A stretch of DNA of 64,000 nt from an uncultured Clostridia bacterium (GCA_949290575.1 CASESJ010000001.1:591912-655911); one strand, 5' to 3'. Shown: positions 54,939-63,293, counted from the stretch's first letter. A program made the numbers and translations. Notes: generated by a model from the letters alone, not told the origin.

Positions 54939-55661
54939 TCATTCCTCTTTTCCGCCCTGCGCGGCAGGTTCGCTGACATTGTCATCTGATATGGGTTTCT
55001 CCGACGCACCCTCTGACGTCTCCTTTCCGCCTGTGAGCGCGGAGAGCTTTTCTTCAAGCGCGAACACCCTCTCTCTCAGCGAGCACACCTCTGAAAGCAG
55101 GGGGTCGTCCTTTTCCTGAAAGAGGTCAACTCCCTCCTTACTGCCGCGTATGCGCACAATTCTGCCGGGAACGCCCACTACCGTTGCGTGCGGGGGAACG
55201 TTGCGCAGTACGACTGCGCCCGCGCCCACTTTCGCATAGTCGCCTATGGTTATGTCGCCGAGCACCTTCGCGCCTGCGGAAATTACGCAGTGTTCGCCAA
55301 TCGTGGGGTGACGCTTGCCCTTCTGCTTGCCCGTGCCGCCGAGCGTGCAGCCCTGATAGATTACAGTCCCTGTGCCGACTTCGGCAGTTTCGCCTATTAC
55401 GACGCCCATGCCGTGGTCTATGAATACTCCGGGCGCAATCTTAGCCGCGGGGTGAATTTCGATGCCCGTTATCGCACGGGATATCTGACTGACTATGCGC
55501 GCGAACAGGCGGAGCTTCATTTTATACAGTCTGTTTGCCAGCCTGTGATGAGAGAGTGCCGCAACGCCCGCATATGTAAGCCAGATTTCGAACTTGCTGC
55601 GCGCGGCGGGGTCGTTCTCCTTTGCCGCGTTTATGTCCATTCTCAATCTTTTGAAAAACAT
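54939..55661 (-). CDS. cysE: Serine acetyltransferase
   Basis: A 240-residue left-handed beta-helix enzyme that makes O-acetylserine for cysteine synthesis. Blocks: IEIHPAAKIAPGVFIDHG, GVVIGETAEVGTGTVIYQG, catalytic His-Asp region, and VVGVPGRIVR. A C-terminal 60-residue tail rich in Glu/Lys is beyond the conserved part and may lack the usual end that responds to cysteine feedback. Controlled by the T-box upstream. Confidence 0.95.
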   Translation of the reverse strand: MFFKRLRMDINAAKENDPAARSKFEIWLTYAGVAALSHHRLANRLYKMKLRLFARIVSQISRAITGIEIHPAAKIAPGVFIDHGMGVVIGETAEVGTGTVIYQGCTLGGTGKQKGKRHPTIGEHCVISAGAKVLGDITIGDYAKVGAGAVVLRNVPPHATVVGVPGRIVRIRGSKEGVDLFQEKDDPLLSEVCSLRERVFALEEKLSALTGGKETSEGASEKPISDDNVSEPAAQGGKEE

Positions 55662-55689
55662 GTGACTTTCCTTGAATATTTTATGCTGA

Positions 55690-55933
55690 AAAAATAAGCA
55701 CCCTTACATTATATGTAAAGGTGCTTTGCACGGTTCCACTTTACTTCGTCTTCAATTCAGAAGACCTCGTTTTCTCTCTGACGGGGAGTTGCCGCGGGGT
55801 ATTAACCCGACCCTGGATTTCATCCGGACAGCGCATAATTCCGCCGCGCAAACGGAAAACTTTCAGCCGACGATTTTCCTCTCTGTCGCCGCGCGGGACG
55901 CGGACTTTTTCTGTCATAAGGTTTTTACAATTT
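55690..55933 (-). ncRNA. T-box riboswitch, tRNA-Cys specific
   Basis: The leader of cysE has a large Stem I with the AGAGAGGAAAA and GGCUGAAAG segments. The specifier loop 3' side reads AAUUAUGCG, giving UGC, a Cys codon. Near the end AAAGUGGAACCGUGC is the T-box, with UGGA to pair with the UCCA end of tRNA-Cys (U73). A terminator stem AAGCACC...GGGUGCUU plus seven T's follows. Uncharged tRNA-Cys would favour the antiterminator and turn on cysE-cysS. Confidence 0.93.
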
Positions 55934-55939
55934 TTAATG

Positions 55940-55968
55940 ATTATAAATCAATCGGGCTCAAAAATCAA
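55940..55968 (-). promoter_or_regulatory. Promoter of the T-box/cysE operon
   Basis: TTGATT (55963-55968), 17 bases, TATAAT (55940-55945) on minus, starting ten bases past trkA's stop. Confidence 0.8.
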
Positions 55969-55977
55969 GCAATTTTA

Positions 55978-56631
55978 TCAGGTTTTGACAGACAGCTTGA
56001 AAACATCCCTCGACTGACCGATAACGAATATGTGGTCGTCCTCTTTAAAGCTGTAGTCGGGCATGGGCGAGGGGTTGACGCTGTTGCCGTTTTTGATTGC
56101 TATTATGTTTATCTTGTACTTCTTGCGCACGTCGAGTTCCATAATGGTTTTGCCCTTCCACTCCTTGAGAATGGGCACTTCGAATATGGCATAACCGTCC
56201 GCAAGAGCGATGTAATCGAAAATATTGTTGCCGTTGTGGCGTATGGCAAGTTTATCCGCCGTCTCGCCGTCGGCATAGATAATTTCGTCCGCGCCGATTT
56301 TTCTGAGAAGTTCGCACTGAATTTCGTCGCGCGCTCTCGCGGCGACATACTTCGCGCCCAGATTTTTGAGCGTTATGGTGGTTATCATGGACGCCTCGAA
56401 ATCGTCGCCCACCGTCACGAAACACAAATCGAACGAGGGGATGTCGAGAGTGCGGAGCACGTCCTCGCTGGTGTAGTCGGCAATGCGCGCATCGCTGCAT
56501 CTGCAGGCTATCTTTTTAATGCTGTCCTCGTTCTTGTCGAGAACGATTACGTCATGCCCGAGTTCCTGCATTTTTTCGGCAAGATGTCCGCCCAATCTTC
56601 CTATGCCTATTATGAGAACAGATTTTTTCAT
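55978..56631 (-). CDS. trkA: TrkA/KtrA-type potassium channel regulator
   Basis: A 217-residue cytoplasmic subunit that gates TrkH/KtrB potassium uptake. The Rossmann motif reads IGIGRLGGHLAEKM (near 8-20), with VIVLDKNEDS for the adenosine, and a C-terminal RCK_C domain (about 140-215) that may bind c-di-AMP in relatives. It follows trkH by 21 bases. Confidence 0.93.
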   Translation of the reverse strand: MKKSVLIIGIGRLGGHLAEKMQELGHDVIVLDKNEDSIKKIACRCSDARIADYTSEDVLRTLDIPSFDLCFVTVGDDFEASMITTITLKNLGAKYVAARARDEIQCELLRKIGADEIIYADGETADKLAIRHNGNNIFDYIALADGYAIFEVPILKEWKGKTIMELDVRKKYKINIIAIKNGNSVNPSPMPDYSFKEDDHIFVIGQSRDVFKLSVKT

Positions 56632-56652
56632 ATTTTTTTCCTTATTTTAAAA

Positions 56653-58005
56653 TTAACCGATAATGAGATTATCCGCCACCCTTGAAATAGAGACGGGTTC
56701 GCGTTCGTTGGAGAACACAAGTATGAGCGTGAAGCCGCCCACTCTTCCGAGGAACATAAGGCAGATTAATATTATCTGCGATGCAACCGAAAGCGACGCC
56801 GTAATTCCGCACGAAAGTCCCACTGTGCCCACGGCCGACACGACTTCGAAAATAATGTCGTGAACGGTATAGCCCGCCGCGCTCTCTATGGCGGAAATTA
56901 TGAGCGCGCTGACGACTATTGCGCTCAGGTATATCGAAAACACTGCGCCCGCCTGTGGATACGCGTCGTCGTCAAAGCGGCGATTGAATATCTGCGTTTC
57001 GTTTCTGCGGCGGGAAGTTGCTATCGCCGACAGGAAAATTACCGCAAGCGTAGTGGTTTTTATGCCGCCCGCCGTCGAGCCGGGACTGCCGCCTATGAAC
57101 ATCAGTATCGTGGTAAGCATGCCGCCGCCGTTGGACACCGAGGCATACGATACCGTGTTGAAACCTGCCGTTCGGGGGGTTATGGACATGAAAAACGTAG
57201 CAAGAATTTTTGTTCCGACGTCCTTATCGCCTATAGTTGCGGGGTTATTCCATTCAAGAGCCATAAAGAGTGCCCAACCTATCAATATAAGCGCGCCCGT
57301 CGTAGTGAGAACGACCTTGGAATGGAAGGAATAACGTCTGAAATGAATGCCGTTTTTAATCATATCGCCCCAGACGAAGAAACCTATGCCGCCAATGACT
57401 ATCAGAAGGCAGATGACGAGGCAGACAAGAGGGTCTGAAACGTACGCATTGAGCGAATCCTGACCGAACTTTCCCGTCAGAGTAAAGCCGCAGTTGCAGA
57501 AAGACGAAACGGCGGTAAATACCGACTGCCAGATACCCATTCCCCAACCCATGTCGGGGACAAACGCAAAGCTTAAGAGAAACGCGCCCGTCGCCTCGCA
57601 GGCTACAGTACCGATAAGAATGTATTTGACAAGAGATTTTATACCTTCTAAGCTGACCGAACCCGCCGACTGCATTACAAGCTTGCGCTTGGAAAGCGAA
57701 GCCCTCTTCTGCACGTACAGAAAGAAGACGGAAAGTATGGTAATCAGCCCGAGCCCGCCTATCTGCATGAGCACAAGTATTATTGCCTGACCGAAGTACG
57801 ACCAGTAACTGCCCGTATCGACTATGGCAAGCCCCGTCACGCATGTCGCGCTCGTAGCCGTAAAGAATGCAGCCATAAAACTGACTTCGCCGCTCGCCGA
57901 CGCCGCGGGAATGCACAGCAGCGCAGTGCCGACAAGTATAGCCGCAAACAGACTTAAAGCTATTAGTGCCGCAGGGGGCAAACGTAATTTTTTTGTAGCC
58001 GTCAT
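56653..58005 (-). CDS. trkH: TrkH/KtrB potassium transporter subunit
   Basis: A 450-residue membrane protein with four repeated helix-pore-helix units. Filter-like strands include SATCVTGLAI, SFCNCGFTL, RTAGFNTV and GTVGLSCGI, as in the family. It forms the potassium pathway with TrkA. The promoter's -10 box lies only eight bases before the ATG, and no ribosome-binding site is seen, so the mRNA should carry two bases or fewer before the start codon. CdaA's product c-di-AMP restrains this kind of transporter in other Firmicutes. Confidence 0.94.
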   Translation of the reverse strand: MTATKKLRLPPAALIALSLFAAILVGTALLCIPAASASGEVSFMAAFFTATSATCVTGLAIVDTGSYWSYFGQAIILVLMQIGGLGLITILSVFFLYVQKRASLSKRKLVMQSAGSVSLEGIKSLVKYILIGTVACEATGAFLLSFAFVPDMGWGMGIWQSVFTAVSSFCNCGFTLTGKFGQDSLNAYVSDPLVCLVICLLIVIGGIGFFVWGDMIKNGIHFRRYSFHSKVVLTTTGALILIGWALFMALEWNNPATIGDKDVGTKILATFFMSITPRTAGFNTVSYASVSNGGGMLTTILMFIGGSPGSTAGGIKTTTLAVIFLSAIATSRRRNETQIFNRRFDDDAYPQAGAVFSIYLSAIVVSALIISAIESAAGYTVHDIIFEVVSAVGTVGLSCGITASLSVASQIILICLMFLGRVGGFTLILVFSNEREPVSISRVADNLIIG

Positions 58006-58013
58006 ATATCCGT

Positions 58014-58042
58014 ATTATAACTTAAAAACGCATAAAAATCAA
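58014..58042 (-). promoter_or_regulatory. Promoter for a near-leaderless trkH transcript
   Basis: TTGATT (58037-58042), 17 bases, TATAAT (58014-58019), then eight bases to the ATG at 58005. Confidence 0.75.
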
Positions 58043-58141
58043 CAATTATGGACTGATTGAACGCCATAAATAATTTACAATTTAATTTGTAATTTTTTAA
58101 CATTTGATTGGATAATTTTGTTAAAAGGTTGCTTATTTTTC

Positions 58142-58170
58142 TTGACTTTGCTTACAGTAAATATTATACT
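58142..58170 (+). promoter_or_regulatory. Promoter of the DeoR regulator gene
   Basis: TTGACT (58142-58147), 17 bases, TATACT (58165-58170), with GGAG later at the ribosome-binding site. Confidence 0.75.
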
Positions 58171-58219
58171 AAAGATAACGTAAAATATTTATGTTAAATA
58201 TTCACAGAGGAGAGTTCGC

Positions 58220-58978
58220 ATGAAAAGGGAAAGAATTGAAGAAATTGCCGACATTTTGGATAAACGCGGCAAGATGACGCTTGAACAGCTTGAAGAAGTT
58301 TTCCCCAACGTTTCACAGATGACTCTTCGCCGCGACCTTTTCCAGCTTGAAGAAGACGGCAGAATTATCCGCATACGCGGAGGCGCGATGTCCGTCAAGG
58401 AAGTTCAGAAAGTTTCAGGCGAGGCGTACACAAAAAAGACCACCATTAACACTGATGCGAAAATTGTTATTGCCCAGAAAGCAGCAACTCTTATCGACGA
58501 GGGCATTTCGATTTTCCTTGACGGCGGCACGACTGCGATGTATCTTTCCAAAGAGATGCCCGACATAAAGTGCAACGTCTTCACCAACGGCATTGCCGTA
58601 GCTATGGAACTTGCGCAGAAAAAGAACATCGATATAACCGTTGTTGGCGGACAGCTCATGAAGGATAACCTCTCCACCGCGTCCCCCGCGGCAAAGGAAT
58701 ATTTTGCCCTCACGAATTTCGAAATAGCGATAGTTTCCGCGACGGCGTTTACTCCCGAGAACGGTTTCAGCTGCAACAGTCAGGTTGAAAGCGACCTTTT
58801 GAAACAGGTATTCAAAAAGGCAAGACACGTCTATATGATGCTCGACAGCTCCAAGATAGGCAAAATCAATCCCTATACCTTCGCTCACATAGAGGATATA
58901 AACGTGCTCATAACCGACGACACGTTCCCCAAGGAATACAAACAGATTTTTGAAGACCACAACATAGTAGTTATGTAA
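58220..58978 (+). CDS. DeoR/GlpR-family regulator
   Basis: A 252-residue regulator. The N-terminal winged helix (1-60) has MTLEQLEEVFPNVSQMTLRRDL and GRIIRIRGGA; the C-terminal sugar-phosphate-sensing domain has LDGGTTAMYLS and DSSKIGK. Such proteins repress sugar or nucleoside genes and respond to phosphorylated sugars. No sugar operon is adjacent, so the target is elsewhere. Confidence 0.93.
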   Translation: MKRERIEEIADILDKRGKMTLEQLEEVFPNVSQMTLRRDLFQLEEDGRIIRIRGGAMSVKEVQKVSGEAYTKKTTINTDAKIVIAQKAATLIDEGISIFLDGGTTAMYLSKEMPDIKCNVFTNGIAVAMELAQKKNIDITVVGGQLMKDNLSTASPAAKEYFALTNFEIAIVSATAFTPENGFSCNSQVESDLLKQVFKKARHVYMMLDSSKIGKINPYTFAHIEDINVLITDDTFPKEYKQIFEDHNIVVM

Positions 58979-58980
58979 TA

Positions 58981-59008
58981 AAATCCGCGCAGTCTCCTGC
59001 GCGGATTT
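58981..59008 (+). terminator. Terminator of the DeoR gene
   Basis: AAATCCGCGCAG-TCTC-CTGCGCGGATTT followed by T's, a few bases past the stop. Confidence 0.9.
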
Positions 59009-59061
59009 TTTCATTGACCGCATGATATCCCCCATCCAACGGCATTTTAATTGAGATTTGA

Positions 59062-59091
59062 AACGCCCGCCCGCATTCGCGGGCGGGCGTT
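59062..59091 (-). terminator. Terminator of the 59096-60056 gene pair
   Basis: AACGCCCGCCCGC-ATTC-GCGGGCGGGCGTT, with T-rich sequence following on minus. Confidence 0.8.
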
Positions 59092-59095
59092 AAAA

Positions 59096-59302
59096 TCAAT
59101 CGCTCCACTTGTGTTTTGGCAGAGTTCTGTCCTTTATGTCGTCGTAAAATTCAAAATAGCGACGGCGCATCTCGTCGACAGAGAGATCGCTTTCCATATT
59201 TCCGAACAGCTCTTCCAGCTCTTCGGGGGTATAGTCGGCGGCGTCAAATTCGCCGTCCGTAGCCTGCGCGAGGCGCATTAAATCGAGTTGAGTGAATTTC
59301 AT
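59096..59302 (-). CDS. Small acidic protein, unknown
   Basis: A 68-residue acidic, helical protein (MKFTQLDLMRLAQATD, many Glu/Asp, ending KHKWSD). No family recognised. AGGAAA in the end of the upstream gene serves as ribosome-binding site, and the start is one base past that gene's stop. Probably co-translated with the membrane protein. Confidence 0.7.
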   Translation of the reverse strand: MKFTQLDLMRLAQATDGEFDAADYTPEELEELFGNMESDLSVDEMRRRYFEFYDDIKDRTLPKHKWSD

Positions 59303-59303
59303 T

Positions 59304-60056
59304 TTATTTCCTGCTCAAATAATCTTTTATCGGCGGAAAGGTGGTAAGCGCGTCGAAAATGAGCTGTATTCCGAAAATCATTATGTGCAACGGGATATGG
59401 TGGTCATCCGTAGGCTCATACAAGAGAAGAAATGCCAGCACAAGTTCCGCCACACCCTTGCCTATGTAGTATGCGCACCTGCCCGAGCGGGCTATGCGAC
59501 TGAACGCATGGTTGAACGCATGCGCCGCCTCGATGAGACCGAGAAAGCCCCACGCAACGGCTATAATTGTAAAGGCAGAGTCGTATTCCACGCATATCAG
59601 CACGCCGAGCGTGATCATTACGAGCGAGGACGCCGTCTTGTTTGAATGGGTATGTACGTACTCTTTGCTCTTTACCGCATACACGAACAATCCCGTGCCT
59701 ATGGTTATCATGAACCCGCCCACAATATACGGGAAAGCAATTTTTATGCTGTCAGAATGTCCGAGACAAATAAGCCCGACGATAAAATATATAGCGCAAA
59801 GTATATACTTGACAGTATTTTCAGAAATATTAATCGCTTTTGACAGCTTATATGCATTTGTCTCCGCGGAAAATTCCTCAATGAGAAAGTCGCCGCCGAT
59901 GCGCTCTTCGGCTACGGCGGTTTCGCTCTCCGCAAAGCCCGAAAAGGAATATTCCTCTTCGTCGCCCGTCACGGTGGAAATGCCGCCTGCACGCCTTAAG
60001 CGCGCCTCGGTTTCCGCAGAATACCCCTTATAGGAATATTCTTCGTTGTCTTCCAT
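59304..60056 (-). CDS. HdeD/DUF308-like membrane protein
   Basis: A 250-residue protein: an acidic soluble N-terminus of about 75 residues with two similar motifs (EEYSYKGYSAE and EEYSFSGFAES), then six membrane helices arranged in pairs, as in HdeD/DUF308. Start at 60056 with GAGGGGG upstream. Function unknown; the repeated N-terminal motif may be a docking site. Confidence 0.72.
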   Translation of the reverse strand: MEDNEEYSYKGYSAETEARLRRAGGISTVTGDEEEYSFSGFAESETAVAEERIGGDFLIEEFSAETNAYKLSKAINISENTVKYILCAIYFIVGLICLGHSDSIKIAFPYIVGGFMITIGTGLFVYAVKSKEYVHTHSNKTASSLVMITLGVLICVEYDSAFTIIAVAWGFLGLIEAAHAFNHAFSRIARSGRCAYYIGKGVAELVLAFLLLYEPTDDHHIPLHIMIFGIQLIFDALTTFPPIKDYLSRK

Positions 60057-60128
60057 AATTTTCCCCCTCGGCGGTCTCATGCGCGCCGCCCCGCGCCGTA
60101 AAATTGCGCACGAGTGCGCGAGAAATAT

Positions 60129-61007
60129 TTATTCGCCCTCTGTCTCGTCGGTGACAAGTGCGGTTTCCCAAAGATTTTTGGAAAATCTGCGGGCTATATG
60201 GCTGCACTTGCACATGAACATATAAAATATTCCGTAGCCCGAACCGTAGAGCGTTTCCAGATTTCCCAGACCTTTCGAAATAACCACGTCGCTGTTGCGT
60301 ATGAATGCCGAAGTCAGAAGATTGCATTCCTTGAGATAGGTCCCGGGAATTGCCGCGCCGTTTTCAAAGACGTAGGAAAATTTGCCCAGCCCGACCATGT
60401 CGGCATCCATTTTCGTAGCGTCGTTGATAATTTCGCCACCGCGCACTACCGACACGCACCTAAGCCTCGGATTGAGCGTCTGCGCCGTGCGGATAAAAAT
60501 TTTATCGAGCACGATCTCGCCGCAGTTGTCGTGAAGATAGCACATGGTATTCGCATTGAGAATTTTATCTTTGAGCTTCAGATAGGTTTCCTCGTCGACC
60601 ACCGTCCTTTCGGCGGCAGAGATGACTTCCTTAACGCTGTCCTCGTTTAGGTCGGAAAGCCTTGCAAAATCTATGTAATTTGCCGCCATGGCGTACTTTA
60701 CAGCCTCTTTAAGCGGCTCTTCGCTGTCGATTATCTGCGTTAAAAGCTTATCCTCTATATTGAGCAAGGCTCTGTTGAACAGATTTTTTTCATCCGAATA
60801 ATCTATTCCCTTGCCGAAAATCGAACGGTAAATCCCATCGATATCGCGCATTAAAAGAGGCGCGCACGAGCTTTCGGGCGCGGTATCGCACAGAGCGCGC
60901 ACGTCGCGTCTGAACAGTTCCGTCGTGGCGTTTTCGCCATGCATCTTTATGACCTTTTTAAGTTGACTTTCGTACAGGCACTGCCTGCATTCATTATCCA
61001 GTTGCAT
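60129..61007 (-). CDS. DUF89-family damage-control phosphatase
   Basis: A 292-residue DUF89 metal phosphatase, a group that removes phosphate from damaged or overflow sugar-phosphates. Marks are the N-terminal Cys pair in NECRQCLYES, the LHDNCGEIVLD block, INDATKMDAD and the late SKGLGNLETLYG. I choose the ATG at 61007 because TATAAT ends six bases before it; an upstream in-frame start at 61058 would run through the promoter. No ribosome-binding site: leaderless mRNA predicted. Confidence 0.9.
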   Translation of the reverse strand: MQLDNECRQCLYESQLKKVIKMHGENATTELFRRDVRALCDTAPESSCAPLLMRDIDGIYRSIFGKGIDYSDEKNLFNRALLNIEDKLLTQIIDSEEPLKEAVKYAMAANYIDFARLSDLNEDSVKEVISAAERTVVDEETYLKLKDKILNANTMCYLHDNCGEIVLDKIFIRTAQTLNPRLRCVSVVRGGEIINDATKMDADMVGLGKFSYVFENGAAIPGTYLKECNLLTSAFIRNSDVVISKGLGNLETLYGSGYGIFYMFMCKCSHIARRFSKNLWETALVTDETEGE

Positions 61008-61013
61008 ATGCAA

Positions 61014-61042
61014 ATTATACCATACACTTTTTTTATAGTCAA
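61014..61042 (-). promoter_or_regulatory. Promoter for a leaderless DUF89 transcript
   Basis: TTGACT (61037-61042), 17 bases, TATAAT (61014-61019), six bases TTGCAT, then the ATG; +1 falls on the A of the start codon. Confidence 0.85.
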
Positions 61043-61159
61043 TACCCGAACGACGCAAACTCTGTCAGTGCTTCGGCGCAGAACAACTTTTTTTAAGTCG
61101 GTTCAAATAAATATTATAGCAGGCGCAGGTTTACACATATTCATGCGAGCATAAAAAAG

Positions 61160-61189
61160 ACGGCGCGCGGAAATTTTTCCGCGCGCCGT
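61160..61189 (-). terminator. Terminator of the YjzC-like gene
   Basis: ACGGCGCGCGGAAA paired with its complement, then CTTTTTT on minus. Confidence 0.9.
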
Positions 61190-61204
61190 TCTTTTTATTT
61201 ATAG

Positions 61205-61351
61205 TCAGATTTCGTAGTGGCAACCCGAATACTGTGTAGGCGGCATGGTTTCGCCTTCCTTCACGTAGACGTTATTGAGCACGTTGCCCTTTTCGTCCAC
61301 TACATTGTATTTGCCCGTTCTGGGGCAGGTATCTCCGCAATTAAGCTTCAT
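61205..61351 (-). CDS. YjzC-like small protein
   Basis: A 48-residue protein, MKLNCGDTCPRTGKYNVVDE, then VLNNVYVKEGETMPPT and YSGCHYEI. It follows the pattern of the YjzC family (P-x-T/S-G-x-Y then a Gly-Asn pair then PPT-x-x-S-G). GGAGG is seven bases before the ATG and a terminator follows the stop. Function unknown; the three Cys may bind a metal. Confidence 0.75.
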   Translation of the reverse strand: MKLNCGDTCPRTGKYNVVDEKGNVLNNVYVKEGETMPPTQYSGCHYEI

Positions 61352-61405
61352 AAATTACCTCCGTAAAGGTAATTTGCGCAACAACAAACTATTTATGCGC
61401 CAAAA

Positions 61406-61735
61406 TCAATAATACATGCCGCTTGTAAACATCAGCACCATAACGACTTTACAAATAACAACAGCTATTATGTAAAGCGCAATTTCAATCGCGCTTATTA
61501 TTATGCCCGCCTTGGAAAGCGTCGCACTCTTATGACTGTTCTCTTTCTTAGCCGAAGAATATGACAATATGCTTACAATCAGACCCGCCAACGGAATAAA
61601 AAAGGCAAGCACAAACCCTATTACGCTCATCGTGGAATATGAATTATCCAACGCGCCGCGCACTTTGCAGCCGCAATGCGGACAGATATAGGCGTTGTCA
61701 GAAATTTCTTTGCCGCAATATGTGCAATACTTCAC
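61406..61735 (-). CDS. Zinc-ribbon membrane protein
   Basis: A 109-residue protein: zinc ribbon YCTYCGKEISDNAYICPHCG at residues 3-22 with four Cys, then two or more membrane helices (about 37-55 and 77-100), as in DUF4190-type proteins. It begins with GTG after AAGGTG. A strong promoter and a palindrome just upstream suggest regulation. Function unknown. Confidence 0.82.
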   Translation of the reverse strand: MKYCTYCGKEISDNAYICPHCGCKVRGALDNSYSTMSVIGFVLAFFIPLAGLIVSILSYSSAKKENSHKSATLSKAGIIISAIEIALYIIAVVICKVVMVLMFTSGMYY

Positions 61736-61777
61736 TTTTTCACCTTCCCGAATTAAAATTCAGCTTTTTCTGACATT

Positions 61778-61806
61778 ATTATAAAATATATAACAATATA
61801 TGTCAA
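61778..61806 (-). promoter_or_regulatory. Promoter of the zinc-ribbon gene
   Basis: Exact consensus: TTGACA (61801-61806), 17 bases, TATAAT (61778-61783) on minus. Confidence 0.88.
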
Positions 61807-61808
61807 TC

Positions 61809-61828
61809 GCCTCACATTAATGTGAGGC
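61809..61828. other. Palindrome next to the zinc-ribbon promoter
   Basis: Perfect 20-base GCCTCACATT/AATGTGAGGC directly upstream of the -35. It could be an operator, or on plus a terminator since CTTTTT follows. Confidence 0.55.
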
Positions 61829-62042
61829 TTTTTACGCGGTCAATAAATTTTCTGCATTGCTCACATATTCATATAAGGCAATCACTGCGCAAAAATTTTG
61901 CAGGTTCTTCTTGATTGACGACGCAAAGTTGTCTTCTGCGTAGGCACAGATACAGACATTCAGACGGAAAAGATATATAATCGCGAGCCCATGTCCTTCG
62001 CGAAGAATTAAAAATATAAATTCAATGCAGTCTAAAAGCGAG
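61829..62042. other. Intergenic stretch without a recognised gene
   Basis: A minus-strand frame here of 80 codons starts inside the ferredoxin gene's terminator and has no ribosome-binding site; I do not regard it as a gene. No other feature is seen. Confidence 0.5.
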
Positions 62043-62072
62043 GGCGCGCCGCTTTTAAAAAAGCGGCGCGCC
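62043..62072 (-). terminator. Terminator of the rubredoxin-ferredoxin operon
   Basis: GGCGCGCCGCTTTT and its complement with a short A/T loop 11 bases past the ferredoxin stop. Confidence 0.85.
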
Positions 62073-62082
62073 ATTAGTTTTA

Positions 62083-62568
62083 TTATAAAGTCTGCAACAA
62101 TTTTTTTACCGCGTCGGAAGGGAACTCGTCCGAGGGCGGATTTTTATCCAGCTCCTCTAAAATTGCGCGCGCGTTGCCGCTCTGCGGCAACATGTAGCCG
62201 GCCTCGCGCATGATGTCCTCGGCTACCAGCCGCTCGGCTCTGGCAACGGCTGTCATAAGGCGGTAAAGCCCGTCTTTCTGCGCCTCATTTGCAAGCTTCC
62301 TCGCCATATTTTCGCCGTCCGCCTTACTCTGCGCCATATCGTTGAGCGCGTCAACAACGTTTTTGTCCTTCTTCTGCTGAGGCGGATAAATCGTCGGCAC
62401 CATGCTGATTGCGCCGCTCGGGCAGGCTTGGGCGCAATCGCCGCAGCCTATGCACTTTGTGATGTCTATTACGCTGTTTTCCGTGTCCGTTGCGCCCGTC
62501 GGGCAGACGTACAGACAGAGGCAGTCCTTGGTGCATAAACGAAGATTTCTTACGGCAATTTTTCTCAT
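62083..62568 (-). CDS. Ferredoxin-like iron-sulfur protein
   Basis: A 161-residue protein. Two cluster motifs lie in the first 55 residues: an odd spaced one with Cys12, 16, 18 and 22 ([12 protein letters not shown]), and a standard [12 protein letters not shown]. The rest is helical with no match. It overlaps the rubredoxin gene by four bases. It likely passes electrons to or from the rubredoxin domains. The first motif's spacing may tune or weaken that cluster. Confidence 0.85.
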   Translation of the reverse strand: MRKIAVRNLRLCTKDCLCLYVCPTGATDTENSVIDITKCIGCGDCAQACPSGAISMVPTIYPPQQKKDKNVVDALNDMAQSKADGENMARKLANEAQKDGLYRLMTAVARAERLVAEDIMREAGYMLPQSGNARAILEELDKNPPSDEFPSDAVKKLLQTL

Positions 62569-63221
62569 TTTTTCGCCCTCCCCTCGATTTTATCGAATTT
62601 CCACGACGGAACTTTGCACACGGGACAGAGTTCGGGCGGATTGTCTCCTATGTAGGTAAACCCGCACACGCTGCAGACCCAGATTTGCGTGTCAGCAAGC
62701 ATTTTTTCGCCCTCTTTTAAGTATCTTTCGACCAGGGATGAGAGCATTCTCGTAACTTTTTCGCCCCAGACGCACACTCTCGCCGCGCCTCTGTCCGAAT
62801 TCTCGTCTGCAACGCTGCGCACATGAGCATAGTTTTGCGCGTCGCTTCGGAGCATTGTCGCAAGGTTTTCCACGCTCGCATCGTTCACCGCAGGCGCGAC
62901 AGCTGTGAAATACTCTGCAAGTTGCGTGAAAAGCTGCGATTGCTCGTCCTTATACTGCTTTTCGCAGCCCCTTGCAAGGTTGGAGCACAGCGCGGCAAGC
63001 TGCCCGACGGACAATCTGTAGTCATCACTAGCCGTCTGAGGCTTTCTTGCCTTATCAGCATTTACCTTGGTATCCGTTCCGCCCTGTGGCTTGATTTCCT
63101 CAAACTGCGACTTTGGCGCGCCGCAAATGGGGCACTCCCAGTCGTCGGGCAATTCGGAAAATTTTACGCCCATCTTCTCTTCGTCGTATATGTACCCGCA
63201 TATACGGCAGACATATTTCAT
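62565..63221 (-). CDS. Double-rubredoxin protein with helical centre
   Basis: A 218-residue protein with rubredoxin domains at both ends: residues 1-45 ([18 protein letters not shown]) and the last 40 ([20 protein letters not shown]). The centre (about 70-175) is helical and resembles a ferritin-like rubrerythrin fold by position ([10 protein letters not shown]), but the repeated E and ExxH iron ligands are not clear. It may be an oxidative-stress electron carrier. ATG at 63221 with AGGGGGA site; an upstream start would precede the promoter. Confidence 0.85.
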   Translation of the reverse strand: MKYVCRICGYIYDEEKMGVKFSELPDDWECPICGAPKSQFEEIKPQGGTDTKVNADKARKPQTASDDYRLSVGQLAALCSNLARGCEKQYKDEQSQLFTQLAEYFTAVAPAVNDASVENLATMLRSDAQNYAHVRSVADENSDRGAARVCVWGEKVTRMLSSLVERYLKEGEKMLADTQIWVCSVCGFTYIGDNPPELCPVCKVPSWKFDKIEGRAKK

Positions 63222-63237
63222 AAATTTATCCCCCTTT

Positions 63238-63254
63238 ATAAGATTAAATCTTAT
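63238..63254 (-). promoter_or_regulatory. Fur/PerR-like palindrome at the rubredoxin gene
   Basis: ATAAGATT-A-AATCTTAT lies between the -10 box and the ribosome-binding site, where a repressor would block. A 7-1-7 arrangement is typical for Fur-family sites; matches to the PerR box are partial. Confidence 0.5.
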
Positions 63255-63264
63255 CTTTATTGAG

Positions 63265-63293
63265 ATTGTATCATAATAAGCTTGCTCTGTCAA
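63265..63293 (-). promoter_or_regulatory. Promoter of the rubredoxin operon
   Basis: TTGACA (63288-63293), 17 bases, TACAAT (63265-63270) on minus. Confidence 0.8.

Noticed and set aside
61832..62074. 80-codon minus frame after the ferredoxin gene
   Set aside because: Starts inside the ferredoxin terminator and lacks a ribosome-binding site.
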